DNA from: JBCBST01 sp039819115
GTDB taxonomy: Bacteria; Bacteroidota; Rhodothermia; Balneolales; Balneolaceae
Assembly: GCA_039819115.1 (NCBI GenBank)
Contig: JBCBST010000153.1
Span: forward strand, 1 to 6,678
Length of the DNA: 6,678 nucleotides
Reading direction: 5' to 3'
Below are positions 1-5,734 of the stretch, in pieces; position 1 is the stretch's first letter; every line of letters starts with the position of its first letter. Below the pieces are notes generated by a model. That model ran no database searches, was not told the origin of the DNA, and worked only from the letters and a program-made list of their open reading frames with translations. The translations under genes and the position numbers were made by a program.

Positions 1-1
1 T

Positions 2-1204
2 AAGCTTTTATTTTTATTCCGCCGGAATAAAAACAATAGAAACAACAAGGGAGGGAATATATTCGTCCCTAAGTTTCATTGGAATAATAATCTGGGCGTT
101 GCAGGAAGGTACTCGGGAGTTTTGGAAATTAATCCAAAGGGTTGGGGTTTTATCAGACGATTGGATTTCGAATTTACCCTTAACCCTATGGACCCCTTTT
201 TAAAACCGGAAGAAGTAAAACGTCTGGATTTACGAAGTGGACTGATCCTCGAAGGAGAGTTCGAAGAAGACAATCGGGGACACCGTCATGTGTATTCGAT
301 TGACTGGATCAACGGGATGGAAATTGAAGAGTGGACTCAAAGTAACAGATTTGAACGTCAAACTCCGATTATGCCTGTTGAATGGCTTCGCCTTGGCATA
401 GACCCTGATGCGTATGAGATGAGAGTTATCGACTTGGTAGCACCCATTGGGTTAGGGCAACGGGCATTGATTGTCGCCCCTCCACGAACGGGTAAGACGG
501 TATTGCTTAAGCAAATCGCAAAAGCAATAGCCGATCATCATCCGAACATTCACACCAGTATCTTATTGGTAGATGAACGTCCTGAAGAAGTGACCGATTT
601 TATTCGTTCAACCTCAGCAGAAGTTTTTGCTTCTTCCAACGATAAAAAAACGCAAAGTCATGTCCGTATTACGGAAATGGCATTAGGCTATGCTAAACGT
701 AAGGCCGAAATGGGCCACGATGCGGTTTTACTGGTTGATTCTCTGACTCGTTTGGGCAGGGCGTATAATGCAATACAGTCAAACAGCGGTCGCACGCTAT
801 CTGGTGGATTGGATATTCGGGCACTGGAAATACCGAAAAAGATTTTTGGTTCTGCCCGTAAAATTGAAGGTGGTGGATCGCTTACCATCATTGCTACTTG
901 TCTTATAGAAACCAACTCCCGGATGGATGACCTCATCTTTGAAGAATTCAAAGGTACGGGTAATATGGAACTGGTACTGGATCGAGAGCTGGCAAACGAC
1001 CGCATTTATCCTGCTATCAATATCACGGCTTCGGGTACGCGTAATGAGCACAAGTTTATACCCGATTCACTCGAAGAGCGGAATATGGTTCGGAGATATC
1101 TACTCAAAAAATCTCCTAAAGAATCGATGTTGGGCTTAATTAAGGTGCTGAGAAACACAGAAAGCAACCAGGAATTATTATCCCAGATTGCTTCCATAGC
1201 TTAG
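2..1204 (+). CDS. rho: Transcription termination factor Rho (5' end beyond the window)
   Basis: Rho is a hexameric RNA-dependent ATPase and helicase that ends transcription in the cytoplasm. 400 residues are visible. Residues 1-20 are Asn/Arg/Lys-rich low complexity (RRNKNNRNNKGG), followed by the RNA-binding OB fold starting SGVLEINPKGWGFIRR (about residues 38-53; E. coli has GVLEI and GFGFLR here). The ATPase core has Walker A APPRTGKT (159-166), DERPEEV (191-197), Walker B AVLLVDS (241-247), Q-loop LSGGLD and R-loop EEFKGTGN. The first usual start codon in frame is TTG at 122, but it would begin inside the conserved GVLEI motif. The frame is open from base 2 with no ATG, GTG or TTG before 122, so I call the gene 5'-truncated by the window edge rather than TTG-started. 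Identity is very sure; the missing N-terminal length is unknown. It converges with the rhodanese gene across 23 bases. Confidence 0.95.
   Translation, partial: KLLFLFRRNKNNRNNKGGNIFVPKFHWNNNLGVAGRYSGVLEINPKGWGFIRRLDFEFTLNPMDPFLKPEEVKRLDLRSGLILEGEFEEDNRGHRHVYSIDWINGMEIEEWTQSNRFERQTPIMPVEWLRLGIDPDAYEMRVIDLVAPIGLGQRALIVAPPRTGKTVLLKQIAKAIADHHPNIHTSILLVDERPEEVTDFIRSTSAEVFASSNDKKTQSHVRITEMALGYAKRKAEMGHDAVLLVDSLTRLGRAYNAIQSNSGRTLSGGLDIRALEIPKKIFGSARKIEGGGSLTIIATCLIETNSRMDDLIFEEFKGTGNMELVLDRELANDRIYPAINITASGTRNEHKFIPDSLEERNMVRRYLLKKSPKESMLGLIKVLRNTESNQELLSQIASIA
11..33. repeat. Perfect 10-bp inverted repeat with 3-nt loop
   Basis: TTTTTATTCC at 11-20 is the exact reverse complement of GGAATAAAAA at 24-33, separated by GCC. 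It lies inside the open rho frame and encodes part of the low-complexity stretch before the RNA-binding domain. The stem is AT-rich and no T-run follows it on either strand, so it does not look like an intrinsic terminator. Whether it has any role is unknown. Confidence 0.6.
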
Positions 1205-1227
1205 CTTACAATAAGTAACGACAGAAG

Positions 1228-1548
1228 TTATCCTACAGGTAATGAAGGATCAATTTCCTTCGCCCAGGCTTTCATTCCGCCTTTTAAATTGCTTATCGAG
1301 CTGAATCCCTGTGCTTCTAAAAACTCAACCGCTTTGGCAGAGCGGCCACCGGCACGGCACATCACAATTACTTCGGCGTCTTTGTGCGGATTGAGTTCAG
1401 CAACCCGACTCGGCAGTTCACCCAAAGGAATTAATTCTCCCTCGATATTGGATACATGATATTCGACGGGTTCGCGCACATCCAGCAAAAAGAAGGATTC
1501 GTTCTGGTCTTTTTTTGCTTTTAGTTCTTCAACAGTGATTTCTTTCAT
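1228..1548 (-). CDS. Single-domain rhodanese (sulfurtransferase-like) protein
   Basis: This is a 106-residue cytoplasmic rhodanese-like domain with no signal peptide or membrane segment. Rhodaneses carry sulfane sulfur as a persulfide on an active-site Cys. Visible here are the N-terminal LLDVRE motif (about 21-26) and the active-site loop CRAGGRS (64-70), with Cys64 as the expected sulfur acceptor. The C-terminal LKGGMKAWAKEI is typical of GlpE/PspE-like and MoeB-associated domains. The six-residue loop after Cys fits sulfurtransferases rather than the longer loop of Cdc25-like phosphatases. The natural donor and acceptor cannot be told from sequence. It is the last gene of the leftward cluster; its ATG lies 9 nt after the lptB stop, with no Shine-Dalgarno sequence in between, which suggests co-transcription or coupling. 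Confidence 0.9.
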   Translation of the reverse strand: MKEITVEELKAKKDQNESFFLLDVREPVEYHVSNIEGELIPLGELPSRVAELNPHKDAEVIVMCRAGGRSAKAVEFLEAQGFSSISNLKGGMKAWAKEIDPSLPVG

Positions 1549-1557
1549 GACAGTTGA

Positions 1558-2316
1558 TTAGTTAGGTTGATAGCGGTCAAGTTTAAACTGTTTTCCTAGG
1601 TATAGCTGCCTGGCATCTTCATTATCGGCAAGGGCATCGGCATCGCCCTCCATCAAAATTTTGCCCTCAAACATTAAGTAAGCCCGATCGGTGATAGCAA
1701 GCGTTTCATGTACATTGTGGTCGGTAATCAAGATTCCGATGTTCTGATGACGTAATTGTGATACAATTTCCTGTATATCTTCTACAGCAATGGGATCCAC
1801 GCCTGCAAAGGGTTCATCAAGCAATATGAATTTAGGATCGGTTACCAGCGCGCGTGCAATTTCCGTTCTCCTTCGCTCCCCGCCAGAAAGGGCATACCCT
1901 TTATTATTCACCACTTTATGTAACCCAAATTCTTCAATCAACCGGTCTACCTTCTCTCGGATCTCTTTTTTTGAATACGAAAAGAACTGCAGAACAGATT
2001 CCAGATTTTGGCGAACCGTGAGGTTCCGAAATACACTTGCTTCCTGTGCCAGGTATCCAACTCCCATTCTTGCCCGTTTATACATGGGCTCTTTGGTAAT
2101 CTCCTTATCATTCAGAAAGATATTTCCTGAATTTGGTGTGACCAAGCCAACCATCATATAAAACGTAGTTGTTTTTCCCGCACCATTTGGGCCCAACAAG
2201 CCTACAATTTCCCCTTGCTTCACGTTAATAGAAACCTCGTTCACTACTGTGCGCTTTTTGTAGCGTTTTACTAATCCATTGCTATGTAATACTAAGGGAG
2301 CAGCAGCTTCATTCAT
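1558..2316 (-). CDS. lptB: LPS export ABC transporter ATP-binding protein LptB
   Basis: LptB is the cytoplasmic ATPase of the LptB2FGC complex, which pulls lipopolysaccharide from the inner membrane and pushes it along the LptA bridge to the outer membrane. The 252-residue protein is close to the usual length of about 240. It has Walker A GPNGAGKT (42-49), Q-loop Gln91, ABC signature LSGGE (143-147) followed by RRRTEIARAL, Walker B FILLDEP (163-169) with catalytic Glu168, D-loop AGVD (171-174) and switch His200. The run YLAQEASVFRNLTVRQNL and the C-terminal QLYLGKQFKL are characteristic of LptB rather than other small ABC ATPases such as LivG/LivF. No lptA, lptC, lptF or lptG is nearby. It starts 18 nt after the purQ stop and runs straight into the rhodanese gene. 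Confidence 0.93.
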   Translation of the reverse strand: MNEAAAPLVLHSNGLVKRYKKRTVVNEVSINVKQGEIVGLLGPNGAGKTTTFYMMVGLVTPNSGNIFLNDKEITKEPMYKRARMGVGYLAQEASVFRNLTVRQNLESVLQFFSYSKKEIREKVDRLIEEFGLHKVVNNKGYALSGGERRRTEIARALVTDPKFILLDEPFAGVDPIAVEDIQEIVSQLRHQNIGILITDHNVHETLAITDRAYLMFEGKILMEGDADALADNEDARQLYLGKQFKLDRYQPN

Positions 2317-2334
2317 GCTCTAAGGTACTAAAAC

Positions 2335-3033
2335 TCAGGCCACAGACAAGCTGTTCAAAATAGATTGAAACAAGAGTTTACCATCGTCAGAGCCTAATAA
2401 TGGTTCCATAGCCCGTTCGGGGTGGGGCATCATACCTAATACATTACGCGTCGGATTGCAGATTCCTGCAATGGCATCGACCGAACCGTTAAAGTTTGAT
2501 TCATCGGTTCGTTCTCCCTGCTTATTAGAGTATCGAAACAAAACCTGATCATTGTCCTGGAGTTTTTTAAGTCCGTCCGGGTTGATGAAGTAATTCCCTT
2601 CTCCATGAGAAACAGGTATATCCAGTACCTGTCCTATCCGGAGGTCAGAAGTAAAGATGGACTGAGTAGATTCTGTGCGGAGGTATACATTCTTACATAC
2701 AAACCGAAGATGCTCATTATGCATCATCGCTCCCGGAATCAATCCTGCTTCCAGTAAAATCTGGAATCCGTTGCATATGCCCAGCACGGGTTTTCCGGCG
2801 CGGGCAAAATGTACCACTTCCTGCATAATGGGAGAAAACCGGGCAATGGCTCCCGACCGAAGGTAATCGCCATACGAAAATCCACCCGGGACAATTAAGA
2901 AATCGATACCGGTTAAATCGGTATCCTTATGCCATAAAAAACGGACTTCACAATCCATCACATGTTTTAGTGCGTGATACGCATCGTGATCGCAATTTGA
3001 ACCGGGGAATACCAGAACTCCAAATGTTGGCAT
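2335..3033 (-). CDS. purQ: Phosphoribosylformylglycinamidine synthase subunit PurQ (glutaminase)
   Basis: PurQ is the class I glutamine amidotransferase subunit that releases ammonia from glutamine for PurL, converting FGAR to FGAM at the fourth step of purine synthesis. The 232-residue length matches the stand-alone PurQ family (about 220-230) that pairs with PurS and a small PurL. The N-terminus FGVLVFPGSNCDHD is typical. The nucleophile elbow GICNGFQ places the catalytic Cys at 87, and PHPER supplies His204 and Glu206 of the triad; VPGGFSYGDYLRSGA (48-62) is the conserved family loop. All catalytic residues are present. The ATG lies 3 nt after the clpS stop, so translation is probably coupled. 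PurS is encoded one gene upstream; PurL is not in the window. Confidence 0.97.
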   Translation of the reverse strand: MPTFGVLVFPGSNCDHDAYHALKHVMDCEVRFLWHKDTDLTGIDFLIVPGGFSYGDYLRSGAIARFSPIMQEVVHFARAGKPVLGICNGFQILLEAGLIPGAMMHNEHLRFVCKNVYLRTESTQSIFTSDLRIGQVLDIPVSHGEGNYFINPDGLKKLQDNDQVLFRYSNKQGERTDESNFNGSVDAIAGICNPTRNVLGMMPHPERAMEPLLGSDDGKLLFQSILNSLSVA

Positions 3034-3036
3034 GAT

Positions 3037-3360
3037 CTAACCTTTGATTTCGGTGACTAACTGAATTTCTTTTAAAATGGTGTCCACATGAAGGCATTCC
3101 TCAAAAGCACCTTCGTACACGGTGGCCTTACCTTCATTATGTACTTGTAATGTAAGCTCCCGGGCTTTGTCCAGGCTGCATTTAATCGCTTTTATAAGCT
3201 GTTGAATGACTTCGTCAAACGTATGAATATCATCATCGTACAATAAAACCCGCCATGGCGCGTGTACGGCAACCGATTCATCCACGTCTTCTTCATGGAG
3301 TATCTCCGGTTCATACGTGTCGGCAGTAACAGGCTGATATTGCTGTGATGACACAAGCAT
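3037..3360 (-). CDS. clpS: ClpS-type adaptor of the Clp protease (N-degron recognition)
   Basis: ClpS binds proteins bearing bulky N-terminal residues (N-degrons) and hands them to a ClpA/ClpC unfoldase for ClpP degradation. The 107 residues comprise an acidic, probably flexible N-terminal extension (1-34, with EPEILHEEDVDES) and a ClpS core from about 35. The core has PWRVLLYDDDIHTFDEVI (35-52) and LQVHNEGKA (71-79), matching the E. coli pocket strand VNDDYTPMEFV and AVHYQGKA. The pocket Val73-His74 pair and the DD pair are kept. The position of E. coli Asn34 is Asp42, and gatekeeper Met40 is Phe48. The HTFD version is common in Bacteroidota-type ClpS; the Asp appears less usual. The ATG overlaps the purS stop by one base (TGATG). 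No clpA, clpC or clpP is nearby, so the partner is unknown. Confidence 0.88.
   Translation of the reverse strand: MLVSSQQYQPVTADTYEPEILHEEDVDESVAVHAPWRVLLYDDDIHTFDEVIQQLIKAIKCSLDKARELTLQVHNEGKATVYEGAFEECLHVDTILKEIQLVTEIKG
3041..3045 (-). promoter_or_regulatory. Possible weak ribosome binding site for purQ
   Basis: On the minus strand AAAGG lies 7 nt before the purQ ATG, within the last codons of clpS. It is the only start among the complete genes here with a recognisable purine-rich match at a normal distance. It is only five bases long and could be chance. Confidence 0.3.
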
Positions 3361-3605
3361 CAGGTATAGAGCTCAATCTCGAAATTCTCCATTACCTCGT
3401 TCGCAAGGAGTTTGGTGCAAGCCTGTTCTACGATGGCCTTTGCTGCATCCTCGTTTGGAGCATCTACATCCAACTCTATAAATTTCCCAATTCGAACACT
3501 CGAAACTTCGTTTATTCCAAGATTTTGAAGGGCATGATGTGCGGCCTTTCCCTTGGGATCCAGGATAGAAGGGCGAAGGGTAACGTTTACGTGGGCTTTA
3601 TACAT
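3360..3605 (-). CDS. purS: Phosphoribosylformylglycinamidine synthase subunit PurS
   Basis: PurS is the small third subunit of FGAM synthase in organisms with split PurL/PurQ; its dimer bridges PurL and PurQ. The 81-residue length is typical (80-85). It has the family's N-terminal pattern MYKAHVNVTLRPSILDPKGKA (first 21 residues; B. subtilis PurS opens MYKVKVYVSLKESVLDPQG), the middle INEVSSVRIGKFIELDVD and the late CTKLLANEVMENFEIEL. The ATG lies 25 nt after the miaA stop with no Shine-Dalgarno sequence. Its TGA stop shares the A with the ATG of clpS, which separates it from its functional partner purQ. Confidence 0.95.
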   Translation of the reverse strand: MYKAHVNVTLRPSILDPKGKAAHHALQNLGINEVSSVRIGKFIELDVDAPNEDAAKAIVEQACTKLLANEVMENFEIELYT

Positions 3606-3630
3606 GATAGAAAATTGGGTAAAACTAAAG

Positions 3631-4554
3631 TTACTGTTTTGATTGCTTAGCTGCTATGGACGATAATACGATTTCTGTCTGCTGTTCAGCCGGTAGTGAT
3701 CCCGGTATCCATTCAATGAAATCCCACTTTCTGAAATAGGTGAGCTGGCGTTTGGCATAGCGCCGGGTATTCGTTTTGATACGTTCAATCATATGCTCCT
3801 GGTTTGTATCAGTACGTATACGCTCTATGACTTCTTTGTATCCAACGGTTTGCAACGCCTGGGACGTTGGAGAATATCCGCGTTTAAGAATAGACTCCAC
3901 TTCCTGTTCTAAACCCCGGGTGATCATACGCTCCACTCTTTCGTTGATACGCTCATACAGAAGGTCACGAGGCCATGTTAACCCAACAACAAGGGTATCG
4001 GCCGGAGGTTGTATTTCGTGTTGTTGGTGAAAACTACTGAACGGTTTTCCGGTTTGCATCCATACATCGAGTGCTCTGAATATACGTGCGCGGTTCATCC
4101 CATCCATTTTTGTAAGATAGGTCGGGTCAATCTGCTTAAGACGATGATACAATCGTTCTAACCCAAACTGCTCTTCTTCACGCTCCAGTTGTTTAAGATG
4201 CTCTGTATTTGCATCCGGGGTCGCATTAAATGGAGCGATCAAACCGCGCAGATAGAGTGTACTGCCACCTGCGTAAATCACGTGTGGATGTTGAGATAGT
4301 AGCTCCTGTTCCCATTGTTTACTGCGTTGATGAAAGTGAACGGCAGTATCCTCTTCATCGATATCAAAAATGGAAATATTGTAGTGTGGTACCAGGCGTA
4401 GCTCATCGTGCGTAGGTTTAGCGGTTCCAATGTCCATATGCTTGTAACATTGGCGGGAATCGGCAGAGATAACAGAAACACCCAAACGCCTCGCTAAGGC
4501 AATGGATAACCCGGTTTTACCCGACGCCGTAGGACCGAGTATGATGAAACGCAC
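3631..4554 (-). CDS. miaA: tRNA dimethylallyltransferase MiaA
   Basis: MiaA transfers a dimethylallyl group from DMAPP to the N6 of A37 in tRNAs reading UNN codons. The 307 residues match the family length. Visible are the P-loop GPTASGKT (7-14), SADSRQCYKHMDIGTAKP (30-47; catalytic Asp32 and the DSRQ motif), AGGSTLYLRGL (95-105), GYKEV (238-242) and the tRNA-binding RYAKRQLTYFRKW (265-277). Two motif variants, DSRQCY in place of the common DSRQVY and GGST in place of GGTG, are conservative. The start is GTG at 4554: an in-frame TAA sits three codons upstream (4563-4561), and the P-loop begins only six residues in, so no other start is reasonable. It follows the LLM oxidoreductase gene by 25 nt and precedes purS by 25 nt. 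Confidence 0.96.
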   Translation of the reverse strand: MRFIILGPTASGKTGLSIALARRLGVSVISADSRQCYKHMDIGTAKPTHDELRLVPHYNISIFDIDEEDTAVHFHQRSKQWEQELLSQHPHVIYAGGSTLYLRGLIAPFNATPDANTEHLKQLEREEEQFGLERLYHRLKQIDPTYLTKMDGMNRARIFRALDVWMQTGKPFSSFHQQHEIQPPADTLVVGLTWPRDLLYERINERVERMITRGLEQEVESILKRGYSPTSQALQTVGYKEVIERIRTDTNQEHMIERIKTNTRRYAKRQLTYFRKWDFIEWIPGSLPAEQQTEIVLSSIAAKQSKQ

Positions 4555-4579
4555 GTGTTTTTAAGTCAAGATACCAAAC

Positions 4580-5614
4580 TCAGGCTACTTGATGCAGCTC
4601 CTTTTTTACCACTGGCGCAACTTTGGTTCCATATAGCTCAATGGCGCGCATCATGTCGGCATGGGGTATGCTCCCGACACTAAGCTGTAGCAAAAACCGG
4701 TCATGATTAAACAGCTCATGCTGGTAGAGAATTTTGTCGATAAGAGCTTGCGGATCACCTACGAAATTAGCCCCCTGTAATTGAGTAGACTGCTCAAATT
4801 GCTCGTAACTCATCGGCGGCCAACCGCGCTCGCGACCTATTTGATCCATCATATTCTTAAGGGGCGGAAAGGCGATTTCTTTTGCTTTTTGGCTGGTCTC
4901 AGCAAGGAAACCATGTGAATTGATGCTGAGTTTTGGTGCTTCTTTCTCATGGTCTGAGGCTCCTTTGCGGTGTAAATCGGCAAAAGGAGTAAAACGAGAA
5001 GGTTGTCCCCCAATAATGGCAAGCGCCATAGGAACACCCAGTGCTCCTGCACGATAGGCCGATTCCGGGGTACCACCAACGGCAATCCACAAGGGTAGCG
5101 GCCGTTGAAGAGGTTGCGGGAAAATGGATCTATTCTCAATAGAAGGGCGATGTTCACCGTGCCAGGTTATAGTTTCTTGTTCTCGTAGCTGGAGTAAAAG
5201 CTCCAGCTTCTCAGAGAAAATGGCGTCATAATCTTTTAAGTCCTGTCCAAAAAGCGGAAACGATTCAATGAATGAACCCCGACCGATCATGAGTTCAGCT
5301 CTTCCCGCAGAGAGCAGGTCGATGGTTGCAAACTGTTGAAATACGCGTACCGGGTCCTCGGATCCAAGTACAATCACCGAACTACTTAATCGAATTTGTT
5401 TTGTAATAGTCGCCGCAGCAGCAAGAAGTGTGCTCGGAGAAGAGGCAATGAACTCTTCCCGGTGGTGTTCGCCGATAGCATATACATCCAGCCCAACTTC
5501 ATCGGCCAGTTTAATCTCTTCCATGAGGTTTGCTATCCGCTGTTTCGGGGAAAGCTTGATTCCGGAATTGGGATCAGGAGTATTTTCGACAAAGGTGTAT
5601 AGACCAAGTTCCAT
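4580..5614 (-). CDS. LLM-class flavin-dependent oxidoreductase (Atu2307-like)
   Basis: This is a luciferase-like (bacterial luciferase fold, TIM barrel) protein of 344 residues that should use FMN or F420-type flavin; family context in this lineage favours FMN. Visible motifs are the N-terminal MELGLYTF, YAIGEHHREEF (45-55), IRLSSSVIVLGSEDPVRV (74-91), LSAGRAELMIGRGSFIES (101-118; the flavin phosphate-binding style GRG segment), PLWIAVGG (174-181) and QGANFVGDP (280-288). The short N-terminus and the GRGSFIESFPLFG run resemble the Agrobacterium Atu2307 (PDB 2I7G) subfamily of uncharacterised LLM enzymes. The substrate is unknown, and the miaA/purine neighbours give no clue. It is the first gene of the leftward cluster and is divergent from doxX. 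No Shine-Dalgarno sequence or clear promoter precedes its ATG. Confidence 0.88.
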   Translation of the reverse strand: MELGLYTFVENTPDPNSGIKLSPKQRIANLMEEIKLADEVGLDVYAIGEHHREEFIASSPSTLLAAAATITKQIRLSSSVIVLGSEDPVRVFQQFATIDLLSAGRAELMIGRGSFIESFPLFGQDLKDYDAIFSEKLELLLQLREQETITWHGEHRPSIENRSIFPQPLQRPLPLWIAVGGTPESAYRAGALGVPMALAIIGGQPSRFTPFADLHRKGASDHEKEAPKLSINSHGFLAETSQKAKEIAFPPLKNMMDQIGRERGWPPMSYEQFEQSTQLQGANFVGDPQALIDKILYQHELFNHDRFLLQLSVGSIPHADMMRAIELYGTKVAPVVKKELHQVA

Positions 5615-5734
5615 GGGGTAATATGTTTTGATGTTGAACCAATTTTCTAAGCGTAATCATTCTCCTGATGCTTAAAACTTCATTAAACCTTCACGAACAT
5701 CTGGTATTGTTAGCCTGAATAAAACCATTTCATC
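5615..5734. promoter_or_regulatory. Divergent intergenic region, the longest non-coding stretch
   Basis: This 120-base AT-rich spacer must carry the start signals for the leftward oxidoreductase-miaA-pur cluster and for the rightward DoxX gene. I see no Bacteroidota-type TTTG plus TAnnTTTG pair on either strand. The best sigma70-like match toward doxX is weak: TTAAAC at 5683-5688, 16 nt, TATTGT at 5705-5710. Nothing convincing reads toward the oxidoreductase. An 11-bp tandem repeat lies in the middle. Confidence 0.55.
5672..5693. repeat. Adjacent 11-bp direct repeat in the divergent spacer
   Basis: TTAAAACTTCA (5672-5682) is followed directly by TTAAACCTTCA (5683-5693), identical at 10 of 11 positions. 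One repeat unit equals one DNA helical turn, the spacing seen in tandem half-sites for OmpR/PhoB-family response regulators (the B. subtilis PhoP box is TT-A-rich hexamers spaced by about 5 nt). The repeat itself is certain; its use as an operator is an inference from its place between divergent genes. Confidence 0.55.

Noticed and set aside
11..33. Inverted repeat as an intrinsic terminator of an upstream gene, with TAA at 1-3 as that gene's stop
   Set aside because: The rho frame is open through it with protein-like sequence, no usual rho start codon lies after it before the conserved GVLEI motif, and no T-run follows the AT-rich stem.
688..1051. Minus-strand open frames inside rho
   Set aside because: They are antisense shadows of the conserved Rho ATPase core, with composition unlike a natural protein and no family resemblance.
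1205..1227. Possible terminator hairpin between rho and the rhodanese gene (ATAAG...TTAT ends)
   Set aside because: Only four to five base pairs can form, with no GC-rich stem and no T-run on either strand.
3625..3633. TAACTTTAG on the minus strand before purS as a Bacteroidota -7 box (TAnnTTTG)
   Set aside because: It lacks the final G match and there is no TTTG box about 19 bases upstream; it overlaps the miaA stop codon, whose TAA supplies the matching bases.
3345..3650. Plus-strand 101-codon open frame across purS
   Set aside because: It is antisense to purS and the ends of clpS and miaA, all well recognised, and shows no domain of its own.
5574..5660. Minus-strand 28-codon open frame with AGGAG close to its ATG, overlapping the start of the LLM gene
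   Set aside because: The spacer between AGGAG and ATG is one base, too short to work, the peptide has no recognisable features, and it is out of frame with the clear LLM start.
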